Assembly (NCBI GenBank): GCA_963759155.1
Contig: CAVWXX010000008.1
Location: 248,001-312,000, forward strand
Length of the DNA stretch: 64,000 bases
Reading direction: 5' to 3'
Origin: SZUA-36 sp963759155
GTDB lineage: Bacteria > Pseudomonadota > Gammaproteobacteria > Xanthomonadales > SZUA-36
Position 1 is the stretch's first letter, and every line of letters starts with the position of its first letter. This document shows positions 54,861-64,000 of this stretch, one piece after another. The notes under the pieces are model-generated. The model made no database searches, was not told where the DNA came from, and worked only from the letters and a program-made list of their open reading frames with translations. Both the position numbers and the translations under genes were made by a program.

Positions 54861-55313
54861 TTATTTCAACTTCAGTTGAATCTTCTTCTTGTCGGCCATC
54901 AATTTGCTGATCTGCTTACCGGCGCTTTCAAAGCTCTTTTTCATTTTTGAATATTCACTCCACTTCTTGACGTCATTTGCGCGGTATACCAACTGCTGGT
55001 CATCAAACTCGAATGCCATCTGTACAAACATGGGTGAATTGTCATCAAGGTAAGCTTCTACCTGCTTGCGGTCAGCGTTGGTGAGCTTAACCTCGGTGCC
55101 GTCATTCAACTTGCCGGTGATTTCCGATCTGATCTGCTTGACATTGGCCATGTTGTACATCGTTCCCCTGTAAACGACGTTCTTGTCATTGTTGTAAACC
55201 TTTGCGCTGGAAATACAACCAGCAAGTAAAAGCATCGACAAGACAGATGCGGCCAATACAAGGGTGCGGCCGATGTGGCCTGTTGCTTTTACGGTGTTTG
55301 TCGCTTTGAACAT
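54861..55313 (-). CDS. Lipoprotein of unknown function
   Basis: 150 residues from the ATG at 55313, which follows CAGGAG. Lipoprotein signal ends LLLAGC. The mature part has YNNDKNVVYRGTMYNMANVKQIRSE and a basic, helical C-terminus (KQISKLMADKKKIQLKLK). No family recognised. It is 66 bases from the DUF4136 gene on the same strand and may share a transcript. Confidence 0.7.
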   Translation of the reverse strand: MFKATNTVKATGHIGRTLVLAASVLSMLLLAGCISSAKVYNNDKNVVYRGTMYNMANVKQIRSEITGKLNDGTEVKLTNADRKQVEAYLDDNSPMFVQMAFEFDDQQLVYRANDVKKWSEYSKMKKSFESAGKQISKLMADKKKIQLKLK

Positions 55314-55512
55314 TCGAATCTCCTGAGTAGATAAGTATTTGTGTTTTTGAAGCCTGGTTTTGGTGTATGACTTCTTCCACCAATAGATAATCGAGATGAT
55401 ACCAGCATTTCTTTGTGTGTACGATGCGTGCATCACTCAGCACCATTGTTCAATTGATATAACACCCCTGCTTACCTATAGTTCACTTTTCATCCCATGC
55501 ACAGGCGCCAAC

Positions 55513-55884
55513 ATGACATCAAAACCAAAAACCTCACCCGACAAGGAGCTTGTAAAAGTACTGGAAGCAGCAGAGGTTGTGGATTTCCTCGAGTACCTGC
55601 AATCGGGCAAGCGGATTATGTGGGTTAATTTTGTAGCCGGTGTTTCCAGGGGCTTTGGAATCACGCTTGGCATGACAGTGGTTTTAGGTGTGTTTGTGTG
55701 GGTGCTGACAATCCTCGTCGACCTGCCGCTTATCGGTGAATATTTTAAAAACGCAGAGTCATATGTGACCGAGTATGCAGAGAATACAAATTACAAAGCA
55801 GATTTCGAAGAAATGAACCAACTCCTGCAAGAAATAAACGACAATACAAAGGAAGAAATCATTTCGGAGTCGCAATCCAAATAA
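55513..55884 (+). CDS. DUF5665 membrane protein
   Basis: 123 residues from the ATG at 55513. A short charged N-terminus is followed by FVAGVSRGFGITLGMTVVLGVFVWVLTIL, one membrane helix with the Arg-Gly turn typical of DUF5665, and LIGEYF. The C-terminus is an acidic coil. The upstream codons in frame look non-coding. Function unknown. Confidence 0.75.
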   Translation: MTSKPKTSPDKELVKVLEAAEVVDFLEYLQSGKRIMWVNFVAGVSRGFGITLGMTVVLGVFVWVLTILVDLPLIGEYFKNAESYVTEYAENTNYKADFEEMNQLLQEINDNTKEEIISESQSK

Positions 55885-56019
55885 TGAAACATTAGCTTCG
55901 CTCGATCTTTCTGTACCAGGTTTCGCTGAATTGGGGTCTGTGATCCAGCTTTTGGGTCTAATAAGTCTCTTTTTGTTAACGATTCTCATTACATGCATAC
56001 CGATTTGCGCAATATAGCC

Positions 56020-56025
56020 TATAAT
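56020..56025 (+). promoter_or_regulatory. Possible -10 box upstream of pyk
   Basis: A perfect TATAAT lies 36 bases before the pyk ATG. The sequence at -35 spacing is poor, so activation or chance is possible. Confidence 0.35.
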
Positions 56026-56060
56026 CGCGTACTTTCTAAAAATCATAAACAGGTTAAGCC

Positions 56061-57530
56061 ATGCAGATTCGCCGTACAAAAATAATAGCCACTCTTGGCC
56101 CAGCTACTGACTCGCCCAAAGCTTTGGGTGCGGTCATCAAGGCTGGTGCGGATATTTTGCGTATAAATCTTTCGCATGGTACGCACGAAGAGCAAGCGGC
56201 AAGGGCTTCCCAGGTCAGGGACGTGGCGCAGAGTTTGGGTAGAGAGGTCGCAATACTTGCAGATCTTCGCGGACCCAAGATACGGCTGGAAAAATTTGCT
56301 GACGGCTCGGTTGAGCTTGAGACTGGCGATGTTTTTACACTGGATGCGTCAGACAACCCGGCGAAAGGTACGCAAACCCGGATAGGTGTAACCTACAAAG
56401 GCCTGGCAGATGACCTGTCCCCCGGTGATCTGCTATTGCTGGATGATGGTCTGTTGACCATGCGGGTCAGGGAAATCAAGGCAAAGGACATTATCTGTGT
56501 TGTCGAAGCCGGTGGTGTGCTGGGAGATCGCAAGGGGATCAATGTACAGGGTGGGGGCCTCTCCCTGCCTGGTATTGCCGAACATGATATCGAGGATATA
56601 CCAAGAGCGGCGGCCATGGGTGCCGATTACCTGGCGGTTTCTTTTCCGCGTAATGCCGATGATATGAACGAGGCACGGCGTCGTCTGCGTGAAGCAGGTA
56701 GCGATGCCAGGCTGGTTGCAAAAATTGAACGAACTGAAGCCATCACGAATTTGGAAGAGATTATTTTTGCTTCCGATGCGATTTTGATTGCACGTGGTGA
56801 TCTGGGTGTGGAAATCGGCGATGCAGAGCTGCCTGGTTTGCAGAAGCTCATTACCACCAAATCACTTGAGCAAAACCGCCTGGTCATCACCGCAACCCAA
56901 ATGATGCAGTCCATGGTGGAGAGCCCGATTCCAACACGTGCTGAAGTTCTGGATGTTGCCAACTCGGTTTTCGATGGCACTGATGCTGTGATGTTATCAG
57001 CAGAAACGGCGGTAGGGCGTCACCCCGAAATGGTGGTTGAAGCCATGAATCGGATTTGCCTGGGTGCGGAGAGACACGATGATACACGTCTGGACACGGC
57101 CCAGCTCAGCGTCCAGTTTCAACGAATCGACCAGGCGATCGCGATGGCGGCGATGTATATGGCTACCCATGTTTCGGTTCAGGCGATTGTTGCACTGACA
57201 GAATCCGGGTCAACAGCCCAGTGGTTATCCAGGGTGCGATCCGCCGTACCGATTTATGCGTTGTCACGGCTCCGTGGTACCCGTCGCCGTATGGCGTTAT
57301 ACCGTGGTGTGTATCCAATTGCACACGACATTCCCAGCACCAACGTGGAAGTTTCATTGTTTGAAGGTGTGCGTCTGTTGTTGCAGCAAGGTCGCATCAA
57401 GGTCGGTGACCGGATTATCCTGACCATGGGCCAGCACACTCATAACGAAGGCGGTACCAATTCGCTCCGCCTGGTGCAGGTGGGTGAAGATGGATACCTT
57501 GAGAATAACCCTTCATTGAACAGCCATTGA
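56061..57530 (+). CDS. pyk: Pyruvate kinase
   Basis: Phosphoenolpyruvate to pyruvate with ATP formation. RTKIIATLGPATDS, the K+/Mg2+-site VAKIERTEAITNLEEI, ILIARGDLGVEIG and MLSAETAVGRHP are all intact. The C-terminal regulatory domain is complete (489 residues). It precedes aceE by 68 bases on the same strand. Confidence 0.97.
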   Translation: MQIRRTKIIATLGPATDSPKALGAVIKAGADILRINLSHGTHEEQAARASQVRDVAQSLGREVAILADLRGPKIRLEKFADGSVELETGDVFTLDASDNPAKGTQTRIGVTYKGLADDLSPGDLLLLDDGLLTMRVREIKAKDIICVVEAGGVLGDRKGINVQGGGLSLPGIAEHDIEDIPRAAAMGADYLAVSFPRNADDMNEARRRLREAGSDARLVAKIERTEAITNLEEIIFASDAILIARGDLGVEIGDAELPGLQKLITTKSLEQNRLVITATQMMQSMVESPIPTRAEVLDVANSVFDGTDAVMLSAETAVGRHPEMVVEAMNRICLGAERHDDTRLDTAQLSVQFQRIDQAIAMAAMYMATHVSVQAIVALTESGSTAQWLSRVRSAVPIYALSRLRGTRRRMALYRGVYPIAHDIPSTNVEVSLFEGVRLLLQQGRIKVGDRIILTMGQHTHNEGGTNSLRLVQVGEDGYLENNPSLNSH

Positions 57531-57546
57531 GCGCAACGCTTATAAT
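57516..57546 (+). promoter_or_regulatory. Possible promoter of the aceE operon
   Basis: TTGAAC at 57516-57521 and a perfect TATAAT at 57541-57546, spacer 19 bases, overlapping the end of pyk. The ATG of aceE lies 53 bases further. The long spacer makes it tentative. Confidence 0.4.
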
Positions 57547-57598
57547 GAAAGCACTCCTTCATGAAAGAAAGAACATTAAAATTTACGAGGCCTACTGA

Positions 57599-60271
57599 AT
57601 GAACCTTAAGTCGTCTTTGGAAATGCTGGATTCCGATCCGGCAGAATCAAGCGAGTGGCTGGAGTCCCTGCAAGCGGTCATAGAACGCGCAGGACCTGAG
57701 CGCGCGCATTATTTATTGGAATTGCTGGTGGATTTCACGCGGCGTTCGGGCGGACATTTGCCGTATAGCGCAACCACGTCCTACGTCAACACGATTCCAG
57801 CCAACAAGGGTGCAAAATTACCGGGAGACTATGAGATAGAACGGCGTATCCGTGCATTGACCCGTTGGAACGCACTGGCCATGGTTTTACGGGCCGGTAA
57901 ACGCGGTGGTGAACTCGGTGGGCATATCGCCAGTTTTGCTTCTGCAGCTTCCCTGTACGACGTCGGTTTTAACCATTTCTTCCGTGGTCCCGATCACGAG
58001 GGCGGCGGCGACCTGGTCTATATCCAGGGGCACTCTTCGCCGGGAATTTACGCGCGTGCTTTTCTCGAAGGACGTCTCAGCAGCGAACAGATGGACAGCT
58101 TCCGTCAGGAAGTTGACGGTGATGGATTGAGCTCCTACCCGCACCCCTGGTTGATGCCGGATTTCTGGCAATTGCCGACGGTTTCGATGGGGCTTGGGCC
58201 GATCATGGCCATTTACCAGGCGCGTTTTCTCAAGTACCTGCACAATCGCGGCATTGCGGATACATCGCAGCGCAAGGTCTGGTGCTACCTGGGTGACGGT
58301 GAAACCGATGAGCCGGAATCACTCGGTGCTATTTCACTGGCAGGACGTGAGGGTCTGGACAACCTGGTCTTCGTGGTTAACTGCAACCTGCAAAGACTGG
58401 ATGGACCGGTACGTGGTAACGCAAAAATCATCCAGGAGCTGGAAGGTGTGTTCCGTGGTGCCGGCTGGAATGTCATCAAGGTCATCTGGGGCTCACGTTG
58501 GGATGCGTTACTGGCGAAAGACAAGGATGGCCTGCTGCGCAAGCGTATGGATGAAGTGGTTGATGGTGAATACCAGAACTACAAAGCCAAGGGTGGCAAA
58601 TACACACGCGAGCACTTCTTTGGTGCCTATCCCGAGCTTTTGGATATGGTCTCCAATATGACCGATGATGATATCTGGCACCTCAACCGTGGTGGTCATG
58701 ATTCGCACAAGATCTATGCAGCCTATGCCGAGGCGACCTCGTTCACCGGTCAGCCATCCGTGGTATTGGCCAAGACGGTCAAGGGTTACGGCATGGGAGA
58801 GTCGGGCGAAGCACTGAACATCTCTCACCAGCAGAAGAAGATGGATGAAGAATCCATTCGCGCGTTCCGTAATCGCTTCAAGATTCCGGTGCCCGATAGT
58901 GATTTGGCTGAATTGCCGTATTACCACCCGGGTGAAGACAGCTTGGAAATCAAGTACATGCAGGAGCGCCGCGAAGCCCTGGGTGGCTACTTGCCACAGC
59001 GCCGGGCTGATTCTGAACCTTTGAAGGTTCCTGAGCTGGATGCCTTTGAAACGCTGCTCAAGGATACCGGTGAGCGTGAAATCAGCACCACGATGACCTA
59101 TGTCCGGGCCCTGGCTATCATGCTCAGGGATAAGAACATCGCCAAGCACATCGTACCTATCGTTGCTGATGAAGCGCGTACATTTGGTATGGAGGGCATG
59201 TTCCGCCAGTTAGGTATTTACTCATCCAAGGGTCAGCTGTACACACCGGTTGACTCGGACCAGTTGATGTTTTACAAGGAAGAGACACGCGGCCAGATTC
59301 TGCAGGAAGGTATTACCGAGGCCGGCGCCATGTCGTCGTGGATCGCAGCGGCAACCAGTTACGCCAATAACCACGTGCCGATGATTCCGTTCTTTATTTT
59401 CTATTCCATGTTTGGGTTTCAGCGCATTGGTGATCTCGCCTGGGCTGCCGGTGATATGCGTGCCCGCGGTTTCCTTATTGGTGGCACATCCGGTCGCACC
59501 ACGCTCAACGGTGAAGGCCTGCAGCATGAAGATGGAAACAGTCACGTCATTTCCAGCATGGTGCCCAACTGCGTTTCCTATGACCCGACCTTTGGTTATG
59601 AGCTGGCAGTGATCCTGCAGGACGGTCTCAGGCGCATGTACCAGGAACAGGAAGATGTGTACTACTACATTACCGTGATGAACGAGAATTACACCCATCC
59701 GGGCATGCCTGCAGGTGCCGAAGAGGGCATCAAGAAGGGCATGTACCTGTTTAGACGGGGTCGTTCGGGCAAACACAGTGCACAGTTGCTCGGTTCCGGG
59801 TCCATCCTGCGTGAGGTGATCAAGGCGGCTGACATTCTTGAGCGCGATTATTCCGTCAGTTGCACCGTTTGGAGTGCTACCAGCTTTACCGAGCTACAAC
59901 GTGATGGTGTTGCTGCAGCACGTTATAACCGCCTCAACCCGGATGCGGACCAGCAGGTTCCATGGGTGAAGCAATGTCTTGAAGGCTACCAGGGGCCGGT
60001 CGTCGCAGCGACAGACTACGTACGGGCCTACGCCGAGCAGATCCGGCCTTACCTGCCGCAGTCTGATTACACTGCGTTGGGAACGGATGGCTTTGGGCGT
60101 TCGGATACACGTGAGAATTTACGTCGTTTCTTCGAGGTCGATAGCAAAAATGTCGTTTATGCGACCTTGCATGCCCTGTATGAAAAAGGCGACCTGACGG
60201 TCGATGCATTACTCAAGGCGCGAAAGAACCTGGGTCTTGACCCTGACAAGCCAAATCCAATGACGGTGTAA
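57599..60271 (+). CDS. aceE: Pyruvate dehydrogenase E1 component
   Basis: Homodimeric TPP-dependent E1 that decarboxylates pyruvate and loads acetyl on E2. Length 890 is standard. GDGETDEPESLGAISLAG and the following VNCNLQRLDGPVRGN form the TPP/Mg motif; the N-terminal RIRALTRWNALAMV is present; the central FMIPFFIFYSMFGFQR-type region (PMIPFFIFYSMFGFQRIGD) and QHEDGNSH loop are kept. First gene of aceE-aceF-protease-lpd. Confidence 0.97.
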   Translation: MNLKSSLEMLDSDPAESSEWLESLQAVIERAGPERAHYLLELLVDFTRRSGGHLPYSATTSYVNTIPANKGAKLPGDYEIERRIRALTRWNALAMVLRAGKRGGELGGHIASFASAASLYDVGFNHFFRGPDHEGGGDLVYIQGHSSPGIYARAFLEGRLSSEQMDSFRQEVDGDGLSSYPHPWLMPDFWQLPTVSMGLGPIMAIYQARFLKYLHNRGIADTSQRKVWCYLGDGETDEPESLGAISLAGREGLDNLVFVVNCNLQRLDGPVRGNAKIIQELEGVFRGAGWNVIKVIWGSRWDALLAKDKDGLLRKRMDEVVDGEYQNYKAKGGKYTREHFFGAYPELLDMVSNMTDDDIWHLNRGGHDSHKIYAAYAEATSFTGQPSVVLAKTVKGYGMGESGEALNISHQQKKMDEESIRAFRNRFKIPVPDSDLAELPYYHPGEDSLEIKYMQERREALGGYLPQRRADSEPLKVPELDAFETLLKDTGEREISTTMTYVRALAIMLRDKNIAKHIVPIVADEARTFGMEGMFRQLGIYSSKGQLYTPVDSDQLMFYKEETRGQILQEGITEAGAMSSWIAAATSYANNHVPMIPFFIFYSMFGFQRIGDLAWAAGDMRARGFLIGGTSGRTTLNGEGLQHEDGNSHVISSMVPNCVSYDPTFGYELAVILQDGLRRMYQEQEDVYYYITVMNENYTHPGMPAGAEEGIKKGMYLFRRGRSGKHSAQLLGSGSILREVIKAADILERDYSVSCTVWSATSFTELQRDGVAAARYNRLNPDADQQVPWVKQCLEGYQGPVVAATDYVRAYAEQIRPYLPQSDYTALGTDGFGRSDTRENLRRFFEVDSKNVVYATLHALYEKGDLTVDALLKARKNLGLDPDKPNPMTV

Positions 60272-60313
60272 CGTGATGAAAATAATATCTAAGAACCGGA
60301 TTGGTGGCAGACA

Positions 60314-61648
60314 GTGACTACACAAATTGAAATAAAAGTACCGGATATTGGCGATTTTTCCGATATCCCCGTGATCGAGGTTTTAGTGGCCGTTGGTGAT
60401 GCGGTGGATGCCGAGCAGTCCCTGCTGACACTGGAAAGTGATAAGGCCATGATGGAGGTTCCCGCGCCGAAGGCTGGTGTGATTACCGAATTGCGGGTCG
60501 AGGTGGGTGATACGGTTTCAGAAGACCAGGTTGTGGCTGTTATGGAGGCCGAGGAGGCCGCCGAAGCTGCACCGGCTGAGAGCCCCGCGGCGCCGGTTGA
60601 GAAGCAGGCACCTGAAGCAGAGGCGGCAACGCCGGCTCCTGCACCTGCCACGCAGCCAGCCGCAAAAGGCGCCAAACCCACACCACCATCTACCGGTAGC
60701 AGACAGTCACCGCCGGTGCCGATGGATGCCAATGCAACATTGCCGGCCAATATTCCTTATGCCAGCCCGGCAGTTCGACGTTTTGCACGCGAGTTAGGTG
60801 CAGACCTCATACAGGTTGCCGGTAGTGGGCGTGGCGGGCGTATCGTTCGCGAAGATGTTACGGCGTTCGTCAAATCCATTCTGACAGGTGCGGCCCGGCC
60901 GGCATCAGGCGGTCTGGGTTTTGATCTGCCGCCTCAGCCAAAGGTTAACTTCAGTCGTTATGGCGATATCGAAGTACAGCCTCTTTCTAAAATCCAGAAA
61001 GTATCCGGCTCGTACCTGCATCGCAACTGGGTCAGCATTCCGCATGTCACGCAGAACGACCTTGCCGATATTACCGATATGGAGGTTTATCGGAAGGCCA
61101 CCGCCAAGGAGCAGGGGATCAAGTTGACACCGCTGGTCTTCCTGATCAAGGCCACCGTGGCGGCGTTGAAAGAATTCCCGACCTTTAATGCTTCGCTTGA
61201 TGCGACGCGTGAGAACCTGGTACTGAAAAAGTTTTTCCATATTGGCATTGCGGTAGATACGCCGGATGGCCTCGTGGTGCCGGTGATACGTGATTGTGAT
61301 CAGAAAGATATTTTTCAATTGGCAACAGAGTTGGGTGAACTGAGTGCGCGTGCGCGTGCCGGCCAACTCAAGCCGATCGAGATGCAGGGTGGTTGTTTTT
61401 CAATATCCAGCCTCGGCGGTATTGGCGGTACATCATTTACACCGATTATCAATGCCCCTGAAGTGGCTATTTTGGGCGTCTCCCGTTCCAGCATGCAGCC
61501 GAAATGGGATGGTGAGGGCTTTCAGCCGAGAATGATGTTGCCCTTGTGTTTGTCCTATGATCATCGAGTGATCGACGGCGCCAATGGTGCGCGCTTCACA
61601 CGGTATCTTGCGTCTTGCCTGGAAGACCTCGGCACGCTGGATTTGTGA
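60314..61648 (+). CDS. aceF: Pyruvate dehydrogenase E2 (acetyltransferase)
   Basis: 444 residues from a GTG start. One lipoyl domain with Lys44 (ESDKAMMEVP), an Ala/Pro-rich linker (about 80-135), a peripheral subunit-binding domain (ASPAVRRFARELGADL) and the catalytic domain with LSYDHRVIDGANGARF near 415 (His and Asp). E. coli has three lipoyl domains; here there is one on E2 and one on E3. Confidence 0.96.
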   Translation: MTTQIEIKVPDIGDFSDIPVIEVLVAVGDAVDAEQSLLTLESDKAMMEVPAPKAGVITELRVEVGDTVSEDQVVAVMEAEEAAEAAPAESPAAPVEKQAPEAEAATPAPAPATQPAAKGAKPTPPSTGSRQSPPVPMDANATLPANIPYASPAVRRFARELGADLIQVAGSGRGGRIVREDVTAFVKSILTGAARPASGGLGFDLPPQPKVNFSRYGDIEVQPLSKIQKVSGSYLHRNWVSIPHVTQNDLADITDMEVYRKATAKEQGIKLTPLVFLIKATVAALKEFPTFNASLDATRENLVLKKFFHIGIAVDTPDGLVVPVIRDCDQKDIFQLATELGELSARARAGQLKPIEMQGGCFSISSLGGIGGTSFTPIINAPEVAILGVSRSSMQPKWDGEGFQPRMMLPLCLSYDHRVIDGANGARFTRYLASCLEDLGTLDL

Positions 61649-61661
61649 TTGGCAGAGCCTG

Positions 61662-62186
61662 ATGTCTGAATACGGCAGCAATCCGAATTCGCAGCTGGGT
61701 CAGCGAATGTTATGGGTCGCTGCATTGGGTTTGCTGGGTGGTTTGTTCCTGTTGTTTTCCATGCTTGAAAATGACAATGGCGCTGGCACCGTCAGTTCGG
61801 TCGACGCAAACGGTTCGGCCATGGTAATGCTGGAACAGGACCGCAACGGCCATTACGAAGCGGAAGGCCAGATCAACGGCCAGTCGGTCACCTTTTTAGT
61901 GGATACCGGCGCAACCGATGTTGCCCTGCCCGAGTCAAAGGCGCGGGCACTCGGCCTGGAATTCGGGCCCCGGGTGACAGTAATGACAGCGGCGGGCCCG
62001 GCAAAAGCCTGGGTGACCCGGCTTGACGAAGTAACTATCGGTGGTTTGCGACGCAGAAACGTTCGTGCCAGCATCACCGATGGAGAATTTAACGGAATAT
62101 TACTTGGTATGAGTTTTCTTAAACATTACAACCTGCAGCAACAGGATGGCAGGCTGGTGATCAGGGAAGCGTCTGCCAGCGACTAA
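61662..62186 (+). CDS. Membrane-anchored retropepsin-like aspartic protease
   Basis: 174 residues from the ATG at 61662. An N-terminal membrane segment (MLWVAALGLLGGLFLLFSML) anchors a periplasmic retropepsin-like domain. The catalytic motif is VDTGATDVALPE, and the later GILLGMSFLKHYN is the family's second signature. This is a clan AA protease of the TIGR02281 type. It lies 13 bases after aceF and 30 before lpd, so it is within the pyruvate dehydrogenase operon. Substrate unknown. Confidence 0.9.
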   Translation: MSEYGSNPNSQLGQRMLWVAALGLLGGLFLLFSMLENDNGAGTVSSVDANGSAMVMLEQDRNGHYEAEGQINGQSVTFLVDTGATDVALPESKARALGLEFGPRVTVMTAAGPAKAWVTRLDEVTIGGLRRRNVRASITDGEFNGILLGMSFLKHYNLQQQDGRLVIREASASD

Positions 62187-62216
62187 AATCAGTAATACCA
62201 AAAAGAGTAATAAGTG

Positions 62217-63995
62217 ATGAGTAATACAATAAAAATCTCCGTCCCTGACATTGGTGATTTTATCGATGTCCCGGTTGTCGAGGTGCTGGTAAAAGCCGGC
62301 GATCGTGTGGATGCGGATCAATCCCTGATTACCCTGGAAAGCGACAAGGCCGTGATGGAAATACCGGCGCCGGTGGCGGGTATCATCAGTTCTGTTGATG
62401 TTGAAGAAGGTGATTTTGTTTCAGAAGGCTGGCTGGTTGCCACCATGGAGTCTGAAGAAGCGCCTGCCTCGAGTCCTGCAGAACCTGCAAAAGCTCCCGA
62501 AACACCCGTTGAAGCACCCGCTCAAAAGCCGGCTAAAGCAGCACAGGCAACGACAGCCGTGGTGGAAGAATCCATCCCGGATGTTGAATATGATTTTGAT
62601 GTCGTTGTGCTGGGTGCCGGTCCTGGCGGCTACACGGCCGCTTTTCGGGCGGCAGACCTGGGTTTGAAGGTTGCCCTGGTTGAGCGTTATGCGGCACTCG
62701 GTGGCGTTTGCCTGAATGTGGGTTGTATCCCTTCCAAGGCACTTTTGCATGCAGCCGTTGTTATTGACGAAGCCGCCGCGATGGCCGATCACGGTGTGGT
62801 CTTTGGTGAACCGGTCATTGAAGTAGACAAATTACGTGGATGGAAAGAAAAGGTCGTCGGACAGTTAACCGGTGGGTTGGCCTCGATGGCGAAGCAGCGG
62901 AAAGTCACCATTATTCAAGGCAGTGGTGTTTTTAACGATGCGCACGAGATGACGGTGGACACAGCGGATGGCGAGCAGGTGGTCAGTTTTGCCCGTGCCA
63001 TCATCGCGGCAGGTTCACAGCCATTCAAGTTACCTGGTCTGCCATGGGATGACCCGCGTGTCATGGATTCTACCGATGCGCTGGAACTGAAAGATGTACC
63101 CAAACGTCTACTGGTGATTGGCGGCGGCATTATCGGTCTGGAAATGGCCAGCGTTTACCAGGGGCTTGGCAGCGAGGTTACGGTTGTTGAGTTGACCGAT
63201 CAATTAATGCCGGGTTGTGATAAAGACCTGGTCAGGCCACTACAGAAAAGAATCACTGAGCGCTACGCCGGAATTTTCGTAAAAACCAAGGTGACAGCCC
63301 TCGAGCCCAAAGACGATGGTCTTCACGCGACCTTTGAAGGCGCCAAATTACCCGAAAACAACGTTTTTGACCGCGTACTGGTCTCAACAGGCCGTGTTCC
63401 CAATGGAAGCCGTATCGGTGCAGAAGCAGCAGGTGTCGAGGTGACCGACCGTGGGTTTATTCCGGTCGATAAGCAAATGCGGACCAATGTGCCGCATATT
63501 TTCGCCATTGGTGATATCGTCGGTCAGCCGATGCTGGCGCACAAGGCCACTCACGAAGCCAAGGTGGCGGCCGAGGTCTGCGCCGGGATGAAAGTTGCGT
63601 TTGAAGCACGGGTTATTCCATCCGTGGCCTATACCGACCCTGAGATCGCATGGGCCGGCCTGACAGAGACGGAAGCTAAAGACCAGGGTATTGATTACAA
63701 GGTCGGCAGGTTCCCGTGGGCAGCCAGTGGCAGGGCGATTGGTATCGGTCGTACCGAAGGCTCGACCAAGTTGCTGTTTGATCCTGAAACACAACGGGTT
63801 ATCGGTGCCGGTATTGTCGGCCCGCATGCCGGAGACCTGATCGCAGAGTGTGTATTGGCGATTGAGATGGGCGCTGAGGCGGCAGACATTGGCCTGTCCA
63901 TTCACCCGCACCCGACATTGTCTGAAACCGTTGCGATGTCAGCCGAGGTGTTTGAAGGTACGATTACGGATCTCTACATACCAAAACGTAAATAG
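62217..63995 (+). CDS. lpdA: Dihydrolipoamide dehydrogenase with N-terminal lipoyl domain
   Basis: E3 that reoxidises lipoamide with NAD. 592 residues. The first 80 residues are a lipoyl domain with Lys44 (ESDKAVMEIP), then an Ala/Pro/Lys linker and a full E3: FAD site VVLGAGPGGYTAAFRAAD, redox disulfide GGVCLNVGCIPSKAL near 161, NAD site VIGGGIIGLEMASVY and the C-terminal His-Glu in HPHPTLSET. I start at the ATG at 62217; a GTG three bases earlier is possible. The gene is complete and ends 5 bases from the right edge. Confidence 0.96.
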   Translation: MSNTIKISVPDIGDFIDVPVVEVLVKAGDRVDADQSLITLESDKAVMEIPAPVAGIISSVDVEEGDFVSEGWLVATMESEEAPASSPAEPAKAPETPVEAPAQKPAKAAQATTAVVEESIPDVEYDFDVVVLGAGPGGYTAAFRAADLGLKVALVERYAALGGVCLNVGCIPSKALLHAAVVIDEAAAMADHGVVFGEPVIEVDKLRGWKEKVVGQLTGGLASMAKQRKVTIIQGSGVFNDAHEMTVDTADGEQVVSFARAIIAAGSQPFKLPGLPWDDPRVMDSTDALELKDVPKRLLVIGGGIIGLEMASVYQGLGSEVTVVELTDQLMPGCDKDLVRPLQKRITERYAGIFVKTKVTALEPKDDGLHATFEGAKLPENNVFDRVLVSTGRVPNGSRIGAEAAGVEVTDRGFIPVDKQMRTNVPHIFAIGDIVGQPMLAHKATHEAKVAAEVCAGMKVAFEARVIPSVAYTDPEIAWAGLTETEAKDQGIDYKVGRFPWAASGRAIGIGRTEGSTKLLFDPETQRVIGAGIVGPHAGDLIAECVLAIEMGAEAADIGLSIHPHPTLSETVAMSAEVFEGTITDLYIPKRK

Positions 63996-64000
63996 GACAT

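Noticed and set aside
58508..59149. A 213-codon minus-strand frame opposite aceE
   Set aside because: Antisense to conserved E1 sequence; long only because of base composition.
1..64000. tRNA, rRNA, CRISPR arrays, transposases, prophage or integrase genes
   Set aside because: I looked for these in the gaps and among the gene products and saw none. A covariance-model search would be needed to exclude small RNAs.

Overview
The window reads as a chromosomal segment of a free-living Gram-negative bacterium, most likely a gammaproteobacterium. The evidence is the set of conserved neighbourhoods: aroK-aroB, yggS/proC/yggT facing pilT-pilU, a complete arn-type lipid A modification operon, many outer-membrane and lipoprotein genes, and an aceE-aceF-lpd operon. 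I see no rRNA, tRNA, CRISPR array, transposase, integrase or phage gene. Nearly all the DNA is coding, and base composition looks even apart from one repeat-rich gap near 45 kb.

Layout. 1-5.2 kb: a partial secreted protein, an unknown secreted protein, a secreted esterase-like protein, a small unknown, and two overlapping GTPase genes on the minus strand. 5.3-9.9 kb: two TPR-sulfotransferase fusions plus a divergent third P-loop protein. 10-14.7 kb: hemE, aroB and aroK on minus; an exosortase (XrtH type) and an SDR on plus. 14.7-17.3 kb: DUF4426 protein, yggT, proC and yggS on minus. 17.4-22.1 kb: pilT, pilU, a two-component pair and a zinc-ribbon membrane protein. 22-27 kb: envelope proteins of unknown function, a thioredoxin-fold protein, a universal stress protein and a sodium:alanine symporter. 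27-31.3 kb: tkt-gap-pgk, closed by a strong terminator. 31-37.8 kb: a self-secreting patatin-type phospholipase, a large repeat-containing secreted protein, a DUF4136 lipoprotein and an outer-membrane protein.

37.8-45 kb: a seven-gene arn-type operon for 4-amino-4-deoxy-L-arabinose transfer to lipid A. The two ArnA activities are separate genes at different places in the operon, and only one small flippase subunit is present. 45-45.7 kb: a noncoding gap with tandem repeats and long imperfect palindromes. 45.7-54.1 kb: an outer-membrane protein and a moxR/bat operon (MoxR, DUF58, DUF4381, two VWA proteins, TPR, BatD) that also carries a secreted HAD phosphatase; one VWA protein has lost its metal-binding motif. 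54-56 kb: a second DUF4136 lipoprotein, another lipoprotein and a DUF5665 protein. 56-64 kb: pyruvate kinase, then aceE, aceF, a membrane-anchored retropepsin-like protease and a lipoyl-domain-bearing lpd, complete at the right edge.

How they fit together. tkt, gap, pgk, pyk and the pyruvate dehydrogenase operon make a lower-glycolysis to acetyl-CoA set. hemE and aroKB are housekeeping. pilTU power twitching. Envelope biology dominates the rest: lipid A modification, the moxR/bat system, exosortase sorting, sulfotransferases, a secreted phospholipase and several beta-barrels. The features that most deserve a second look are the 45 kb palindromic repeats, the rearranged arn operon with split ArnA, the unusual bat operon, the three-gene sulfotransferase cluster and the protease inside the pyruvate dehydrogenase operon.
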